Positions 1 to 14,225 of a stretch of DNA of 64,000 bases are shown in pieces. This stretch comes from Eremophila alpestris peregrina (Eukaryota; Chordata; Aves; Passeriformes; Alaudidae). The stretch spans positions 7,274,530 to 7,338,529 of the forward strand of contig WMCF01000025.1 of assembly GCA_009792885.1 (NCBI GenBank), given 5' to 3'. The translations under genes were made by a program, and so were the position numbers. Below the pieces are notes generated by a model. The model worked only from the letters and a program-made list of their open reading frames with translations. It was not told the origin of the DNA and did no database searches. How positions within the stretch are numbered: position 1 is the first letter of the stretch; each line of letters begins with the position of its first letter.

Positions 1-142
1 GCAATCATAAAAGTGACTTTTTTTAGAACAGCTAAAATTTTAGTTGCCTAATTTTACGTTTAAGATCAAACTATTCTTTCATTTGATGGCCATCACTAAC
101 CAATAGGCAAAGAAATTAATTTTTAGAAAAATCACAGCTTAC

Positions 143-3100
143 CTGAGAGCCTTGAGTTTTCTTTCCATAGCTTTTCTAAGGCCATAGCTTTCTCTGTAGT
201 ATCAATAAATTCCTTTGCAAGTTCTTCTATCTCTTCCATGAAGTGAAGATCGGGCCCAGAGGCTCTCTCTGGCCCACTTTGGGGGCTTGCACTACTTTTT
301 GACAGAAAAAAGAGGGACAGGTGAGGTAACACACTGAAATCAAGTAACTGAAAAATGTGTATATACTCACAGCAGTATCCTGATTATACTTTGATGATAC
401 AATTATGTATTTATACCATTTCAATTCATTAGCATGCAAGTTGCAGCACTGGGTCTCAAAACCTCGGGAAACTGGGCAATGAAACATTGCTGAGGTCAGC
501 TATGCCAGTTTTGGCAGCAGCCAAGAACATCCAAAAAGTCTTTAAAGTTTCTGAACACACTCAGCTTTTCTCCCCTGGATTATCATGTATCTTGCTGGCA
601 GTTCTTTGATGAGAAAGTTCAAGCTTTCCTATTGCAACTAAGGCAACACTTTGTTTTTCCAAATACATGCAGCTATGTATAAACTACTGGCTTTTCCCTG
701 ATTTGAGCTTGCAGACATATCACTGGTAAATGTTATCTCTGTTATCTGTATCACATTGCTATCTGGTGACTACTGAACAGCACAATTTTCTAACAATACT
801 TTTAAATCAAACCAGAAGTCTGAGTCATTTAAACACCTCTTTATAGAACAAAATTACTTAGACCCTTCTAAAACACCATAAACAAGGGAATAATTATATT
901 TAGCATGTTACACTAGGCAGTTAAATTCTGTTTTACTTTATAAGAGTTTCAAATTACCTTAAGAGCTACATCCTGTCTAACAAAAACATTGATATTTTCC
1001 ATTTAAAACCCGATTGGCTGTCACAGAATCACAGAATGGGTCAGGCTGAAGGGACCACAGGGGTCATGTTGTCCAATCTCCCTTCTCAAGCAGGGTCATC
1101 ACAAAGCAAATGGCACCGGATTGTGTCTGGATGGTTTGTGAATACCTCCAGTGAGGGAGACTCCACAACTTCTGGGCAACCTGTTCCAGTGTGTGCACTC
1201 ACACAGTAAAGAAGTTCTTCCTCATATGCAAGTGCAACTTTGTGTGCATCAGTTCTGCCCATTGCCTCTTGTCCTAGCCCACTCACAAAAATATAATAAA
1301 GAGTTATATTTCATTCCCATCAAGCTTATATGCCAATACTTGCTTTCAGCACAATTTTTACTTATTGAAAGAAAAGCCTAATGAGATCAATTCACAAACC
1401 AAGGAAAGCTACCAGCCACTGCTTTCTCATTCTCTCATTTCTCTTTTCCTCCCTGATCCTCATTTGCTCAGACACTCACAGAGCTAGTTGCAACTTTAGA
1501 TTAAGGGAAACAAAGAAAATTTAATCTTAAAACAATCAAGTTCTCAATTGTTTCAGTACATCTAATTTTGATCCCAACTTGGCCAATAGACAGCAGGATT
1601 TTGGAAAACTCTTCGACCATCCTCAAACTTCAGTAGGCTAAAGGCAGAAAGATTCCTCCATACATATTTTTCCCTTTTCAATGGAGTTTTAAAAAGCAGC
1701 TCTCTGTTGTTCAGAAGGTGGCTTTTAGGGTGATTAGAAGTTACATTTTAGCTATTGTCTTTGAAAACTACCACATAAATTCCAATACTACTGAAACTCC
1801 CATTGCCCAAAATTTCAGACAGCTGAGAATACTTGTGTTTGGCAAAGAACTGAAACACTACCTACATACTGAAATCTTCCTGGCACTCTGATTTCTGAGC
1901 ACGAACAAAAGGCCAGCACTTGATCAGAACAAGAACAACCACACTTGATTAAGACATAAATCCAATCAGAACTTTATAAAACCAAATCTCTAGCTCAGTT
2001 TCCATGGGATTTTCACACAGATTTTTATTGGGAGGAGGAGGCAGGGAGTGGTTTGGAGGAGATGATGGTGCTGGGTTATGATGAGGCTTGCTGAACTTTA
2101 ACTTGACAACAAAACTCTCCTAACAATGTCACTTAATAACAAGGATTCAGATAAGTGGAGCATACAGTATTCAACCAAGATTGCTCTCCCTCCAAACTAG
2201 AACCAAGCCTTGCATCACCACCTACAAACCTCCCTGGTTTAGAAACATTACAAACAAAAATGCTCAGGGGACAAAAGGCCACCTTACTTATGTAGGAGCA
2301 CACAGCAGGACTTAATGTCTCCAGGGGCTGCAGGGGCTGCCTGGCCTCCCTGTCAACAGCAGGGGACACAACAGTGACAGGGAAAAATCAGTAATTCCAT
2401 CTGCTCTCCCTTCATCACTGGCTCTCCTGCACCTTGTATCTACAAGGCTGGGTCGGTAAACAGCAGGGAAATGACAAAAAAGGCATCTTGGCATCTAATT
2501 TTATGTGCTTTAGCCACTTGTTTGCTGCGCAGCAGAAGCACATTAGATAACGCAGGTTGAATTGACAGCTCAGCTGGGTTGTCCTGTCTCTGTTCCCAGG
2601 CTGGAGGACTGGGGATACAAGCCCTGTGAGGTCCCACAGAGTACATGGGGCCAGGGAAATGAGACTGGGACAATGCATGGACTAGAAACATTTAAGAAAA
2701 CAGCAGACAGCACTTTGGAACATGGTGGCTCTGAAGAGCTGCAGGGCAAAGTGAAGGGAAAAGCACGTGGATGGTGAAAGTGGAGAGGGAGCTGAGAAAC
2801 ACTAGGGGGGTGTACATATTTAGGGCATGGTAAAAGGCAGAGAAGAAGGCAAATCTGCAATCTGAAAGGCCCATAGAAATGCCACTTCCCTAAGAACAAG
2901 CCTCTCAGCAGTCCAGCAGCAGCCGTTTGGACATGCTGGCTGTGAGCTGTGTGAGCTATTAGCTTTGTGAGGATTTATTTCCAGGTCAGCAGCCATATCA
3001 GCTAGCTGCCATTTGTGACCCTGTTTTGCTATCATTGCCATAGACCTTCCTCTGGTTATTCTGGGATGTGAGCACAGCCTCTTTTTAAAGGGGAAATGGC

Positions 3101-6100
3101 AACAGGCATGACATTGGTTATCAGGCTCAGTTTTATGAAACAGAATAAATTATTACAGAGGTCTTATGTGCTGAATATCTGTGCTAAGATTAATGGATTT
3201 TATTTATTTTCAACATGGTAACAGAGGATCACATTTAGCTTCTCCTAAGAGTGCTGCTGTTACCACTGATCTCTAAATGCAGCACAGGTTACACAAAATT
3301 GCAGGGAGATTTCACCATCTTGCCAGAAAGATGAGAAACTACACTTCAAAGCCAGTTGCAGAGGCAGTCAAAGCACACAATTTTCAGACAACAAAAATAC
3401 TTAATTGTTATACTGTTACTCTCCCAAAGAGCCTTCAGTGTGTGCTTTCTGGAGCAGAAGGCGACATTAACTCTTGTACATGTGAAGGAAGTCCAGCACT
3501 TCCAAGGAAATTCCTTAGCAGCAGTTGTCAGGAACAATAGAGAGGGGAAACAAGGGATAATAAAAAGAACAAAAGGAGGAAGCCAGTAATTTGTAGGAGA
3601 GGACATACATAATTAGAATTGGGGTGTTATAAGAAGGAGTTTTGGAGTGCGTATATAAAATTTCATTATCATCCATGGTGGCTCTTCCCTCAACTGTGCA
3701 TTTCCACTAATTCCATGAGAACAGAAATCAAACTAAAGACATATCTTGGTACAAGCCTTGACCGTGACAAAATGCTGCAAAAGAGCAAAAAGACTCTGCA
3801 TCTCTGAGCATGTAAAAGTAATTGCCATTTCCTAAAGCCATGACTAAGAAACATTAATCCTGTCCAATTTACTCAGTTACTCAGGATGACAATAAGAACA
3901 TTTCAGAGTTCATCTGAGAACTTAGCCATGATGTGAAATGCCATTTAGACTGGTGATTTTCATAACCATCTCAGCAAACTTGTCTGAACCTCACCCTTGT
4001 CACCACATTAATAATTTCTCTCTAAAATTGCAAAGCCCAGCTGGCTTCCATTCTGCACTACACCAGGGTTATAAGCCTGGAGACATCAATACCAGTACAC
4101 ATGGTGAACAAAAGCATACTGTGTGCCTCTCACAGAAAGATCTTTCTCTTTTTTGTTGATACAATTATAACCTTCCTAAAATGCAATGGACCAAAATATA
4201 TTAAGAACTAAAAAAAAAGCATTCTTCTTAATTTGCTCTAAAATGAAGAAAACCCATGTTTAAATTTCCTTTTCTCCCCAACTCTCTGACAATCTATAAG
4301 CAAGAGCACAAAAAATGCTTCTGTTTATGTTTCCCAGCAGCACAGCCTGCAACTACAAAAGCTGGCCTAGATCACAGAGTTAATATTGCAGTAAGTTGCT
4401 GCAGCCAGCTGATAGCCAATAAGCTATCTTGAAGAAGTGTTTCTCAGATGAAGATATACCTCATTAAAGAAAAATCTGACCCTTTGAGAAATTCTTGCAC
4501 AAAGATTTTTGCTGATGCTTAGACCTCCCTTGATTTTTTTTCTTCCACACCTGCTCTTGTACGTGAGTTCTTCTGATGCTCCTTCACTGGAGAATCCATG
4601 CCAGGAATTGATAAAGCAAAAGGTTTAGAACAGTAAGAAGAAAGGGGCTGGCATGAGCAGACCAGCTCCCGGAGGGGGCCAAGCTAGGAGCTGAGGCAAC
4701 CTTAGAAGAGTCCATGCCCTCACCAGTGGGACACTGTCCCCCAGGACCCCAGCCTGCAGGCAGACACAGGGTGGATGTATTGCAGGCTCCAGAGACAACC
4801 CCAACAAGGCAAGGTGATCCAGGAGCCCAGTCAGGTGCAAAAGAATACAGAGCTACCCCATGGGCATGGGTAGCCCATCCAGCAGAAATGCCAGAGACAG
4901 ACCTGGGCTTCTACCACATCTACTGGGTGAGGCTGCTACTACTTGTAGTTAAACGAAGAGAAATAAACTAATGTGCTTAGAAATTAAATTTTAGAGTCTT
5001 GCTTTAATGATATTTGTGGTTCTAAGCCTGAGAACAGCTTTGTTTTCTTTTAGATTTTGAGAAGTCTAACTAACAGATCTAGGAGTCTAGACTGCAAGGG
5101 CAAATCCCACCATGTTCTGCAAGATTTGCCAGGGAATCCAGAATATTGGGAGATCATGATGTTTCCATGCACATGCATGGAAATGTGTGGGTGTTAGGCC
5201 CCTGGGCTGTGTGGTTTTCATCCTTGTTTGCATTCTCTCAATTTTACACTGTACTCCACTAAGATGAGGTGGGGAGCGGAACATTCTGGAAAGAGCAGGG
5301 GGAAATGTCCTTTGCCATGGGAGCTCCTGAATACTTCTTTGTTCCTCTGCTCTGAGATACCAGTGGGTGTATCAGGACAGGGAATTACATCAGTGAGCTG
5401 CCAGCCAGCAGCTTTAGCAGTGGCTGAAAAGAGGAGCAAGGAGCAAAGCCACAGAGCTCTTGCAACTGGATGTTTTCCAAGGCATCAGAGGAGGTGGCAG
5501 ATCTTGCTGCAAATCAAAGTTAATGTGGTTGTAGGCTTCACCTAGTTCATCTTCTCACCATATCACAGGCTGTTGCCTGAAGGGACAGGAACACATCTGT
5601 GAGGGCATGGCTTGCACCAGAATAACTTCACCTTGGGCTCAGCCCCACCTCATGGTGGGGGCTGCTCACTGACAAATAGTTATTTTTGGTTTTATGGATT
5701 CCATGGAGGTTCCAACAGTAGTCATAGAAATATTTCCTCCCAAAGACAACTACTACATTTCAAACTGATAGCACCAAAGTGGTACACAAATGAAAACAAA
5801 TGGTCACATGTCCATGTGAACTATGCAGTCTGTGACACACCCTTAATAAACACATTATGGACATAAAAGTGTTCCTTTATCAGACTCATGGTTTGATATA
5901 AATCCTTAAAGGGAAGATAATTGCTATTACTGTTCCTGTGCCATCCCATCTCTCCAGTCTACAGGGACTGGATTCAGTTATACTTGACTGATCAAACTGA
6001 CAGTCCATATTCCTAAGGCTGTTGGCAGCCAGCATAAGTCAGAGCAGCTCTGAAGTTGATTTAATTTCTACTGATGGACCTGGTGGAACAGACTGACCTC

Positions 6101-9100
6101 AGAATGAACTTCATCCTACCTTTTTAGCCTTTTTCCTCTACCTAGGCTATATGCTACTCAGTGCAGCCTGTTGAGGATATAAATGTGGATACATGCACGC
6201 ATTTTATTTTTCAGTTGAATAATTGAAAGCCACTGAATAATTTCCCTGATTCTTAAGTAGGTCTAAGACTGCCTCCAGGAAATTCTTTCCTGATATTCTT
6301 TTGAGATGGAATATAATTTGGGCGGTTCAGTCAAAACAGTGTAAATAATCATGCAGAGCAGTCAATGCAGTTCATAGTTTCTAGGGATTTAACACATTTA
6401 GATGGCATCTGAACTAGGGATGTAAATAAAAGCTATACTTTTAGGGAATAATTTTTTAAAAGATCAACAGTGACTGTAACTCTGGAACCCAGTTATATAG
6501 TATTGCTACTGCAAGTGAGCAGCTACATGCTTTGTACTGAGTTTGAAAGACCATGGCACAGGAGCTTGCCACCCTTGACTGAACTTGTCTTGTTTTTGTT
6601 TTGACTTGGGTTAGCTTTACCTTTTTTTGACTTTCCTGGCCAGAGAATTCTGCCTATTTACTGTATTTTCACTTGTCATTGTATAACATTATCATAGTTT
6701 TATAGACAGACAGAAGTAGCAAGTGACCATTCAGTGCAGAATGAGATATTTATGATTAACAATGTAGTGCAGAAGAACACAGAGCCAGTATAATAGCAGA
6801 GACCTTGAGAGGTGGGGACAGAGATGAACTGTACTGGAGTAGAATTCTAAAGCATCTGGGATGATAATGGGTGGGCACAGACTGGCACTGAGGACCCCAA
6901 GGCTATAAACAAGTCACCAGTGTTCAGTTAAAATTCAGAGCTATAGCTGGACAAAGCCAATTTCAAAGTATCAATAAAAAGTAACAGGTAGCAAACATAT
7001 GTAAATTATACCATATACAAGTGCACTACATAAATTGGAATGTATCCCAGAGATGCAGACCAATGGAAACAAGTAAAGTATAAAAGCACACCAGCAAACA
7101 TGAGTGATCCCAAGTGCACTCTCAAGTGAAAAAGAAGCCATCAACACCACATTCCTCCAGGTAAAGTACTGTATATCATGACTTGCCGTAACAACCCCAT
7201 CACCACCCATCTGCAGCTGTTGACACGACCCAGAGAGCAGTGGAAAGGTTGAGCAGAACCCCAGAGAAAGGACTAGAAACTCAGTGGTCATATAACAATT
7301 TTAACTGTATTAGTGGGAGGAGGAGGAGGAGAATTTTAATACAGGTATTTTTTTCTGTAAGTATCTTGTGTAATAACACATCTTAACTAATAGTGGCTTA
7401 AATTGTTAAGATTTCAATTCTAGTAACAAATTCTTGCTTGATGTAGAACGTGTTTGCCCATAAACAAGGTTTATTTTGTATGGTCTTATGTTCAATCAAC
7501 AGTTTTCTACATGTCCAAATAACTGAAGCAGACCATCCAGATCAATAGATAAGTATTATGGCCTATTACTGTGATACTGAAGCTTTCCAACTTGCTGTAT
7601 GCTGAATTTACTTCTACCTATAAATCTCTACAATTACAAAGCATAAATATTTGATGCTCTGACATGTTTGGCTCAGCTCTCAAAGATCTTTTGGTAGATA
7701 TTATAAACTTTCTAGGAATAAACATACAGATATAAGTATATATATTCTGGTTAACTGACCCTAATTTGACTTGATTGTTATATATTTTGAAGGGCTGTTT
7801 ATGACTATACCCTTCAGCCAGTTTGCATAAGCATCTTTGCATCTCAAGCATTTTTGGAGTAGATGAAATTATTCCATTTCTTTAAGAAAAATTCCAAATT
7901 CAAATCAATATTTTTTCTTTCTGAATTCTAGTTCCTGGGACAAGAACTTCTTATGAGTAACTTCTTCCAAGATCTTTCTTATTACAATACTTCTGCTATT
8001 CCTTGTTAGGTCTTTGAGGGTCTTACATGAAACTTATTCTTGTTTTGCTTTTCTGGGTTCACTTCTCCCACCTTGTATGCTCCAAAGTTTAAATCCACAT
8101 ATAATTACATGAGAACGTCACTCTCATGTAATAAAAGACTCTCTAATAAAGGATAAAAGTATGGTCTCATATGGTAGCAGTGAAAGGGAAAGAATATGAT
8201 AAGGTACCTCTACTTTTTCCCCCAAAGAGTGGTCTGTGTCTAAAACCATCATGAAATGCCAATAAAAATTAGCAAGAGGTATGACTAAGAACTTACATAT
8301 TTTGCAATCATAAGAACACCAAAGGAAACTTGGCACACAATAACAATGCTCCTTTTTTCCTGTCCACAAGGCAGCAGGAACATTCGCTGTAAAAAAAAGA
8401 GGCACTATGATGGTTACAGCTCTGTCAAATTCACAAAACTTACCTAAAGCGGCTGTGTCTCTGTGCTGCGTAACTGGTATTCCTGCATCTTGAACCAACA
8501 TTACAGAAAAGGGTCCTCATGAAAGGATAAAGGCCCCCACTTGGTAAATCACGAGCTTCTGAGTAACCTAAAACCAAGCAGCAGAATTAAGACCAGTAAC
8601 ATTGCATTTGCAAACTACCATCACATTGTGTGCTCTCTTCCTAAAAGGCCTCTTTGTCATCTGCAAGCAATGAACTTGTATCAGTCTCAGGTGTCTCATT
8701 TAAGAAAAACTCACTCATCACACGAAACGAGTAACCTCTGTGACAGATTGTGACAACAAGCTACACTTGACATTTGAGAGCAATCTTTGAAAAGCTGATT
8801 TTCCTGGTAGTAACATTATTGCAGTATCATGCAGTTGCTAGCCTCCCTGCCCAAAATCATGTGGCCTGGACTGGAATATAGACTTCTGAACAAAGTGGTA
8901 TTTCCTCTTTCCTCACAGGTGTTTGAAAAATGAAGGAACTAGTATTTAACAATGTCTCAACATTCAACAATCAAGACTGTCTGAACAGCCACTTTTCCAT
9001 ATCTCTGGAACTATCCATATCTCTCCATAAAGCAAATGTATGGAGGCTATATTCTCTCCAGATATTTCACTCTATAGATCTAGAATTGTTTTATTCAACT

Positions 9101-12100
9101 GATTTTTAATGCAGCTAAAGCTGGTTTATCCCTGTTTTACTGGCATTGGTGAATAACAGAATAATAAACTGAATAGGTTATAACATCATCACTTCTTTTC
9201 TAAAAGAAGTTCTATTTTGACAAGATAAAAGCAAAAATAGCTTTATAAGGTGGAGGGAGTCATAACAAGTTTTGAAGTGTCAAAGGAAATGGAAGAATTT
9301 AACAAAATATTAATTCTCTGTCCCAGGAAGTGGATAGGGGTAAGGCAAGGTTCATCTTGTCTAATTGCAAATGTCCACCTCTGAGGCAGTCATCTAAACT
9401 TGATTACTCAATAGAAAGTAATAAATACAACTGAGCCCCAAGTAATCTTCCATACTCCAAAGCTGATGTTTAAAACTTGTTTTACCAATCAGATCTTAAA
9501 CTTTGTATCTTCCCACCTAAACACAGCTTCCTCAGACCCCTAACTGGACAAGATTGAATACCACTATAGGACTCTTTCCATTGACTCCACTACATTTAAG
9601 TCTTCCCTCCTAGGATGTCTTTAGTGTTTGCTAAATACTTCTACAAGTAGAAGCAACCAAATAGAACACAAGTGAAACAAAACATACAGTTTTCCTTGTA
9701 TTTTGGGGGCTCCTGGAAGCGGATGGCAGCCAGAATCAAGAAAAGTACACATGGCCACAGTATTTCAGTGAGAGAGAGGACCTGAAAAAGGAAATCAGAA
9801 CATAATCAGTCCATAGAACATAGGGGGTTTGGGAATAAATCATTAAAATTCATATGTATTTTAATTTAAAATGAAAACATTAAATATCCTCTCTAGAACC
9901 ACTTAAGGAAAAGTAAGATTATTAAAGCAAGTTAGCAACTGACACTTCTGTTTGAAATCCTTACAACTTTGTGAAATAAACTTCTTTCAGAACAGAAAAG
10001 TAGTTTTCATTTCAATTTATAGTGTTTGTAGATACTTTCCTCAGGTCAAGACAGAGACTCCAGCAAGGTGATTACAGCGACCTTCAACTTTGCCATACCT
10101 GAGCCTCCTGAAAAGTCAGCAGCATATCTGCACCTTGCTGCAGTGCCTCATGCTCCCCTCACCCCTTCCTGCTGGCACACCTCTCTGGTTCCCTGGCTGC
10201 TGCCATTGCACCTTTTCTGTCACCTGCACTCAAATTCTCTCCGAAAGCCACCTTCATCATCTCCAGGAGGGAAGACCAAGTGAGACCAAGCTAACAGGCC
10301 TGAGGCTGCCCACAGCCACACATCTGATATCCCAGTGTTCCCATTTCCAGGGCCACAGTGACAAGGCACACAAGCCAACATGCCATGGGACTCATATTTT
10401 GAGTGTGTCTTCTCTGAGCAGATTGCACGTACACAGAGCACGTTCATGCCTCTGCAGAGAGGGCACAAACTCCTAAACAGATAGGAAAGAAGAAAAAAAA
10501 AACACAAAGAAAAGCAATTGCATTGGTTTTCAGCAGCAGAAAGGAAGAAATTGGCATTGAGACAAAATTCAAAAGATTTCTCGATTCACTGATAACAGCA
10601 TTAAGAAAGTGTGAATAGGGGAAGAATCACTGTAGAAATGACAGCCACACTGAAGATCTCCCATTAGAGGCTGCTAACTTTGCTGGAGCATACTGGGGAT
10701 TTTATTTCTAAACTGCCAGAGTTGAACCAAATCTCATCACAGAAGTGATTCCTAAACTTGGCATGTCAGAAAAATGCCAAAGAACCATGACATGATACTT
10801 AAGAACAAAATCCAGTGGCAATCTTCCCTGTGGAGAAGGACATCTGTGCTGAGCATGAAACAAGTAACTAAATGTTTCCTGAAATTTAGGGAAATTACCA
10901 TTTATCTAAATGGATCACACTCAAAACAATACAGGAGACAACCTAATAAAAGTGAGGATGGCACTTTCAATCTGTTAGGGATTAGCAAGGGCCAGCTGCT
11001 CCCCAAGGTGCAGGGATTTGTGCATATCAGTGCCACCCAGCGGGGCAGGAGACCCATCCCAAGGACCCCAGAAGGGGAGCAGGGCAAGCCCTGCCATCAG
11101 AGCCAGCCTAAACCAGCTCCTCAGTCAATGTCACAGCAGGTCAAGCCAAGCACAAGGGCTGAGCTGGAGAGCAGTATCCCAGGCAGGAGCAGAGGGCACA
11201 GAAGCCCCATTTAAGCTGCGCCTTGAGCACTAGTGAGGCTGCTCAGAGCCATTAAACTTAGCAGAGGCCCAGAACCCTGACATTATCCGCCCCTCCTTGG
11301 CATATTCATCCCCATTACTCCTGTCTAGGGTCAGCTGGAGGGCCTTGCTGTGGAGCAGAGTCACTGCTGCAGAGTATCCACAGGCTCTTTGCAGGGAAAG
11401 GAGCTGCAGCAGCTGAGGGCAGGGGCACTGCAGAAGAGCCTTGGGAGGGGGTGTCACCAGGCTGCCCAGGAGGGGCTGGAAAGGGTCCAGCTGTCCCCGG
11501 GGGCACACACCACCACCATGACAGCACACAGCCAGGGGCTGGGGGAAGGTCCCACAAGAAGTTCAGGACGGTGGGAGACCAGAGCTTGAGGGGTTTATAG
11601 GGTAAGGCCCTGGACAGCCACAGGTTGGGCTCCCTGGTGCCACCCCAGGGCAAGCCCAGCTGGTAGCCAGGGCACAGCACCAGCCAGCTGCTCCCTGAAG
11701 GGCAGGGGGCCAGGCAGGGTGCCAGAGCACTCTTGGTCAGGAAGAGCCTTCCCAGCAGTGCCCTGGCGATGCAACAGGCTCTGCTGGGAGCCTGGGTCTC
11801 CAGATGAGCCAGGGGTAAGGCTGAGCCAGGAAGCCAGCCTGCAATGAGGGTAAAACACAGCCCTGCCATAGTCCATGCATACAGCTTGGACAGGGACTGC
11901 TGCTCCTGCTGACAGGAATCTGGGATAGGAACTGAGAAGGGAGCTGCAGAGGAAACAACAGGTTGGAGGACTCAATGAACCACCAGCATGCTGCAGACAT
12001 TAAGCATGCAAAACTCATCTGAATAAGTAAGCTGTTTGTTGTAAAGATGGGGAAGTAATGCTGCTGTATAAGGCTTATTTGTGTTCAAATAGGAAAAGTG

Positions 12101-14225
12101 CCCACAAAAGGTCCAAAGGAAGAGTATTTGTGAGATTGTAGGATTGCAGTCCTTGTGCAGCTGCTTTGTCCAGGCACTGAGGGAACTGGAGCCTGAGAGC
12201 TCATGACATTTTGGGGAGATGCACCTGGGAGGAATGGTGAGTTTTGGTAACAGAAATTTAGGACCCAGCTGATTTTAATTACAATTGTCCACTAAATAGG
12301 GCATCAGAATTTGGGACAACATTTCATCCTTTACCTAGCTACAAATTTGGAAGGCAATATGCATTATTTAAACTATAGTTAAGAAATGCAGCAATGGAAA
12401 ACTAAAGTAGCATATATACCTGGTAGTGTGCATCTCCTGAGCTTCTAGAATCTGAAGTAAAAGCTTCTAAAAACAGCAATGAGAATGTATCTTTGGCACA
12501 ACTGCAATTCCAAACTCTAAGTCAAAATGTACAAAATAACCTGTCCTGCCTTTGAACCGTGTTGATAGAAGGTGCTGATGCCAATCTGAATTTCAGTCAA
12601 AAGACCTGTTTCCTACAAAACTCCAGCATCTCTCACAGCCTCTGCACCCTTAACTGTGAAATATTGACTAATGCCACATGGCACTCATGACATTTTGCTA
12701 GTTCAACAGCCCCCACTTGTCTTCCTGCCCTAACTGCTGATAAATAACCATGAGGAGAAAATTGTCTCATACAGACAGATCTACATGATACGGAACAGAG
12801 CTGAAGCACGTCTGATCTTTCAGGAGGAGTCACTCTCTTCAGATTCACAAGGGTCTGACCACCTCTGCAAACGCAGATGATCCACCTGGATTTCTCCTCC
12901 AGTAACTGCAGATGGAGCACCTTCACAGCTCAGTGTTTGCACAACAGCACACAAGGAAATTTTCCAAGTTCCCCAGGACAGCTTCTGCCTCTCAACAGAC
13001 AGAACTGAGTTTGCTTTGGATCACCCTTGTAATTCCTGGCTTGGAGAAGTCTGCATCTCAGTGAGTTCTCCATTCAGGAAATCTACCAATTAGACAAACT
13101 TAAAACTTAAATGAATTAATTTTTTTTCCCCCCTCAGAAATATATGAGGGAACACTACACAGAACAAGAGAAGAAATAGATTCACATGCAGGAAAACAGG
13201 AGATAAGAGAAGCCACTTGATGTACATTGATTGAACATACAGAACTGTTCAGGTATGGAGAAGAATATGACCGACTGCATCCTTCCCCCAAAAGTATATT
13301 TTATATTAGAAAACATCACTTTCATTCATTTGGGGAAGAAATTCCTCTCTAAATTACAATTTTATTGAGGCTAAATATTTCTGAAACTGAAAGCTGTGTG
13401 TTTATTTAATTGAAATAATCCTATCCAAAGCAGCCAACATGCTTCACTGCAAATCCCCAGATCATTACAGACAAGTGAAATCAGTGTGAAACTATTAATT
13501 GAAGTGACCTTTTTTCCCCACAAAAATGTTCTTCCACTTGAGAAAATTCTCTTCCTTCTATCCTAAAAACTCGTTTCAATCACAGTAAAGGTGAAAGACA
13601 TCTCATATCTAATTTTCATAATTTTAATTTTGACTTCTGTTGAAGTAGCTGCCACATCATTTTGCATATTGGAATTTCAAAGGTTAAGTTAGGCTTTGGA
13701 GAGCAGATAAGAAAGGAAATTTAGAAGCTGATACAATTTTAATACACAATACATTCCCTGTATCTAGACTTTGATCACAGTCATGCAAGCTTTCTTACAT
13801 TACCTATAAGTACCTATAATGTGAAGATAATTGATTTTCTCCCTTGCTTGCCACTGCTTACCAGCACTGCTAATATCTAATGTTAATTAAAAGATAAGCA
13901 GTGGCTCTTCAAAACTTTAATGATATTTTCAAATTAGGGAGCATTTGCTGTATTCAGCCATTTTAGAACTAAAACAACACGTTGTTCTCTACTTGTGTTT
14001 TCAACAATTATGTGACAAAAGGTAAAACAAGGACCACTTGCAGCCAGCTCATCCTTACCAATCTGCAGTAAAAAGGGAAAATCAACAGACACAGTCTTTC
14101 CTACAGACACTAAAAAATTTAAAATATTCCTTTTTTAATAATTTCCAAACACTCACCGGTTGCCTCACACGACAGAGCCAATTTTTCCAAAACAGAGCCT
14201 TGAACTGGTGTACAGCATGCCCCAT
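143..14225 (-). CDS. ABCA13: ABCA13, first four coding exons (gene continues past left edge)
   Basis: ABCA13 is a very large A-class ABC transporter; this is its N-terminal start. Coding exons on the minus strand are 14157-14225 (ATG at 14223-14225), 9688-9781, 8444-8567 and 143-291. All have GT-AG boundaries and the phases join without a break (69, 94, 124 and 149 bp). Exon 1 encodes a start like human ABCA13, with MGHA, QFKAL and WKNWLCR. Exon 2 encodes a hydrophobic first membrane segment ending in RFQEPPKY. Exon 3 encodes the cysteine-containing stretch with ARDLPS, LFCN and GSRCRN. Exon 4 encodes an acidic helical segment with EEIEELAKEF and LEKLW. The family has a large extracellular domain after the first membrane segment, and exons 3-4 begin it. 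Nucleotide-binding domains would lie outside the window. Identification rests on remembered similarity to the human N-terminus plus position downstream of UPP1, as in human. The 5' UTR and promoter were not resolved. Confidence 0.88.
292..8443 (-). other. ABCA13 intron 3 (no supported gene)
   Basis: This intron of about 8.1 kb separates ABCA13 exons 3 and 4. I see a CR1 fragment at 1021-1300. The rest is AT-rich sequence with short, overlapping, unrelated ORFs and no recognisable protein. The donor at 8438-8443 is GTAAGT, and the acceptor is next to 291/294. Confidence 0.6.
1021..1300 (-). mobile_element. CR1 LINE fragment (3' end)
   Basis: Read on the minus strand, this is a 5'-truncated CR1 3' end. 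It finishes at 1021 in two copies of the ATTCTGTG octamer that typifies CR1 tails. The plus strand shows recurrent CR1 phrases also found at 32.6, 36.1, 43.1 and 49.4 kb: a 'gaagggacca' type block, 'gactccacaacttctgggcaa' type text and 'aagaagttcttcctcat'. It lies in ABCA13 intron 3. The right boundary is approximate. Confidence 0.85.
9782..14156 (-). other. ABCA13 intron 1 (no supported gene)
   Basis: This intron of about 4.4 kb lies between the start-codon exon and the first membrane-segment exon. It begins with a GTGAGT donor at 14151-14156. The sub-region about 10.97-11.98 kb is clearly more GC-rich than its surroundings and carries several overlapping minus-strand ORFs up to 184 codons. 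None resembles a known protein, and I do not call a gene. Confidence 0.55.

Noticed and set aside
8297..8386. Exon-like 90-bp segment in ABCA13 intron 3 with a good acceptor and a GTAAGT donor
   Set aside because: It would leave an intron of only 57 bp after exon 3. Its in-frame translation hits a stop near the end and has no match to ABCA13. Exons 3 and 4 already join in phase without it.
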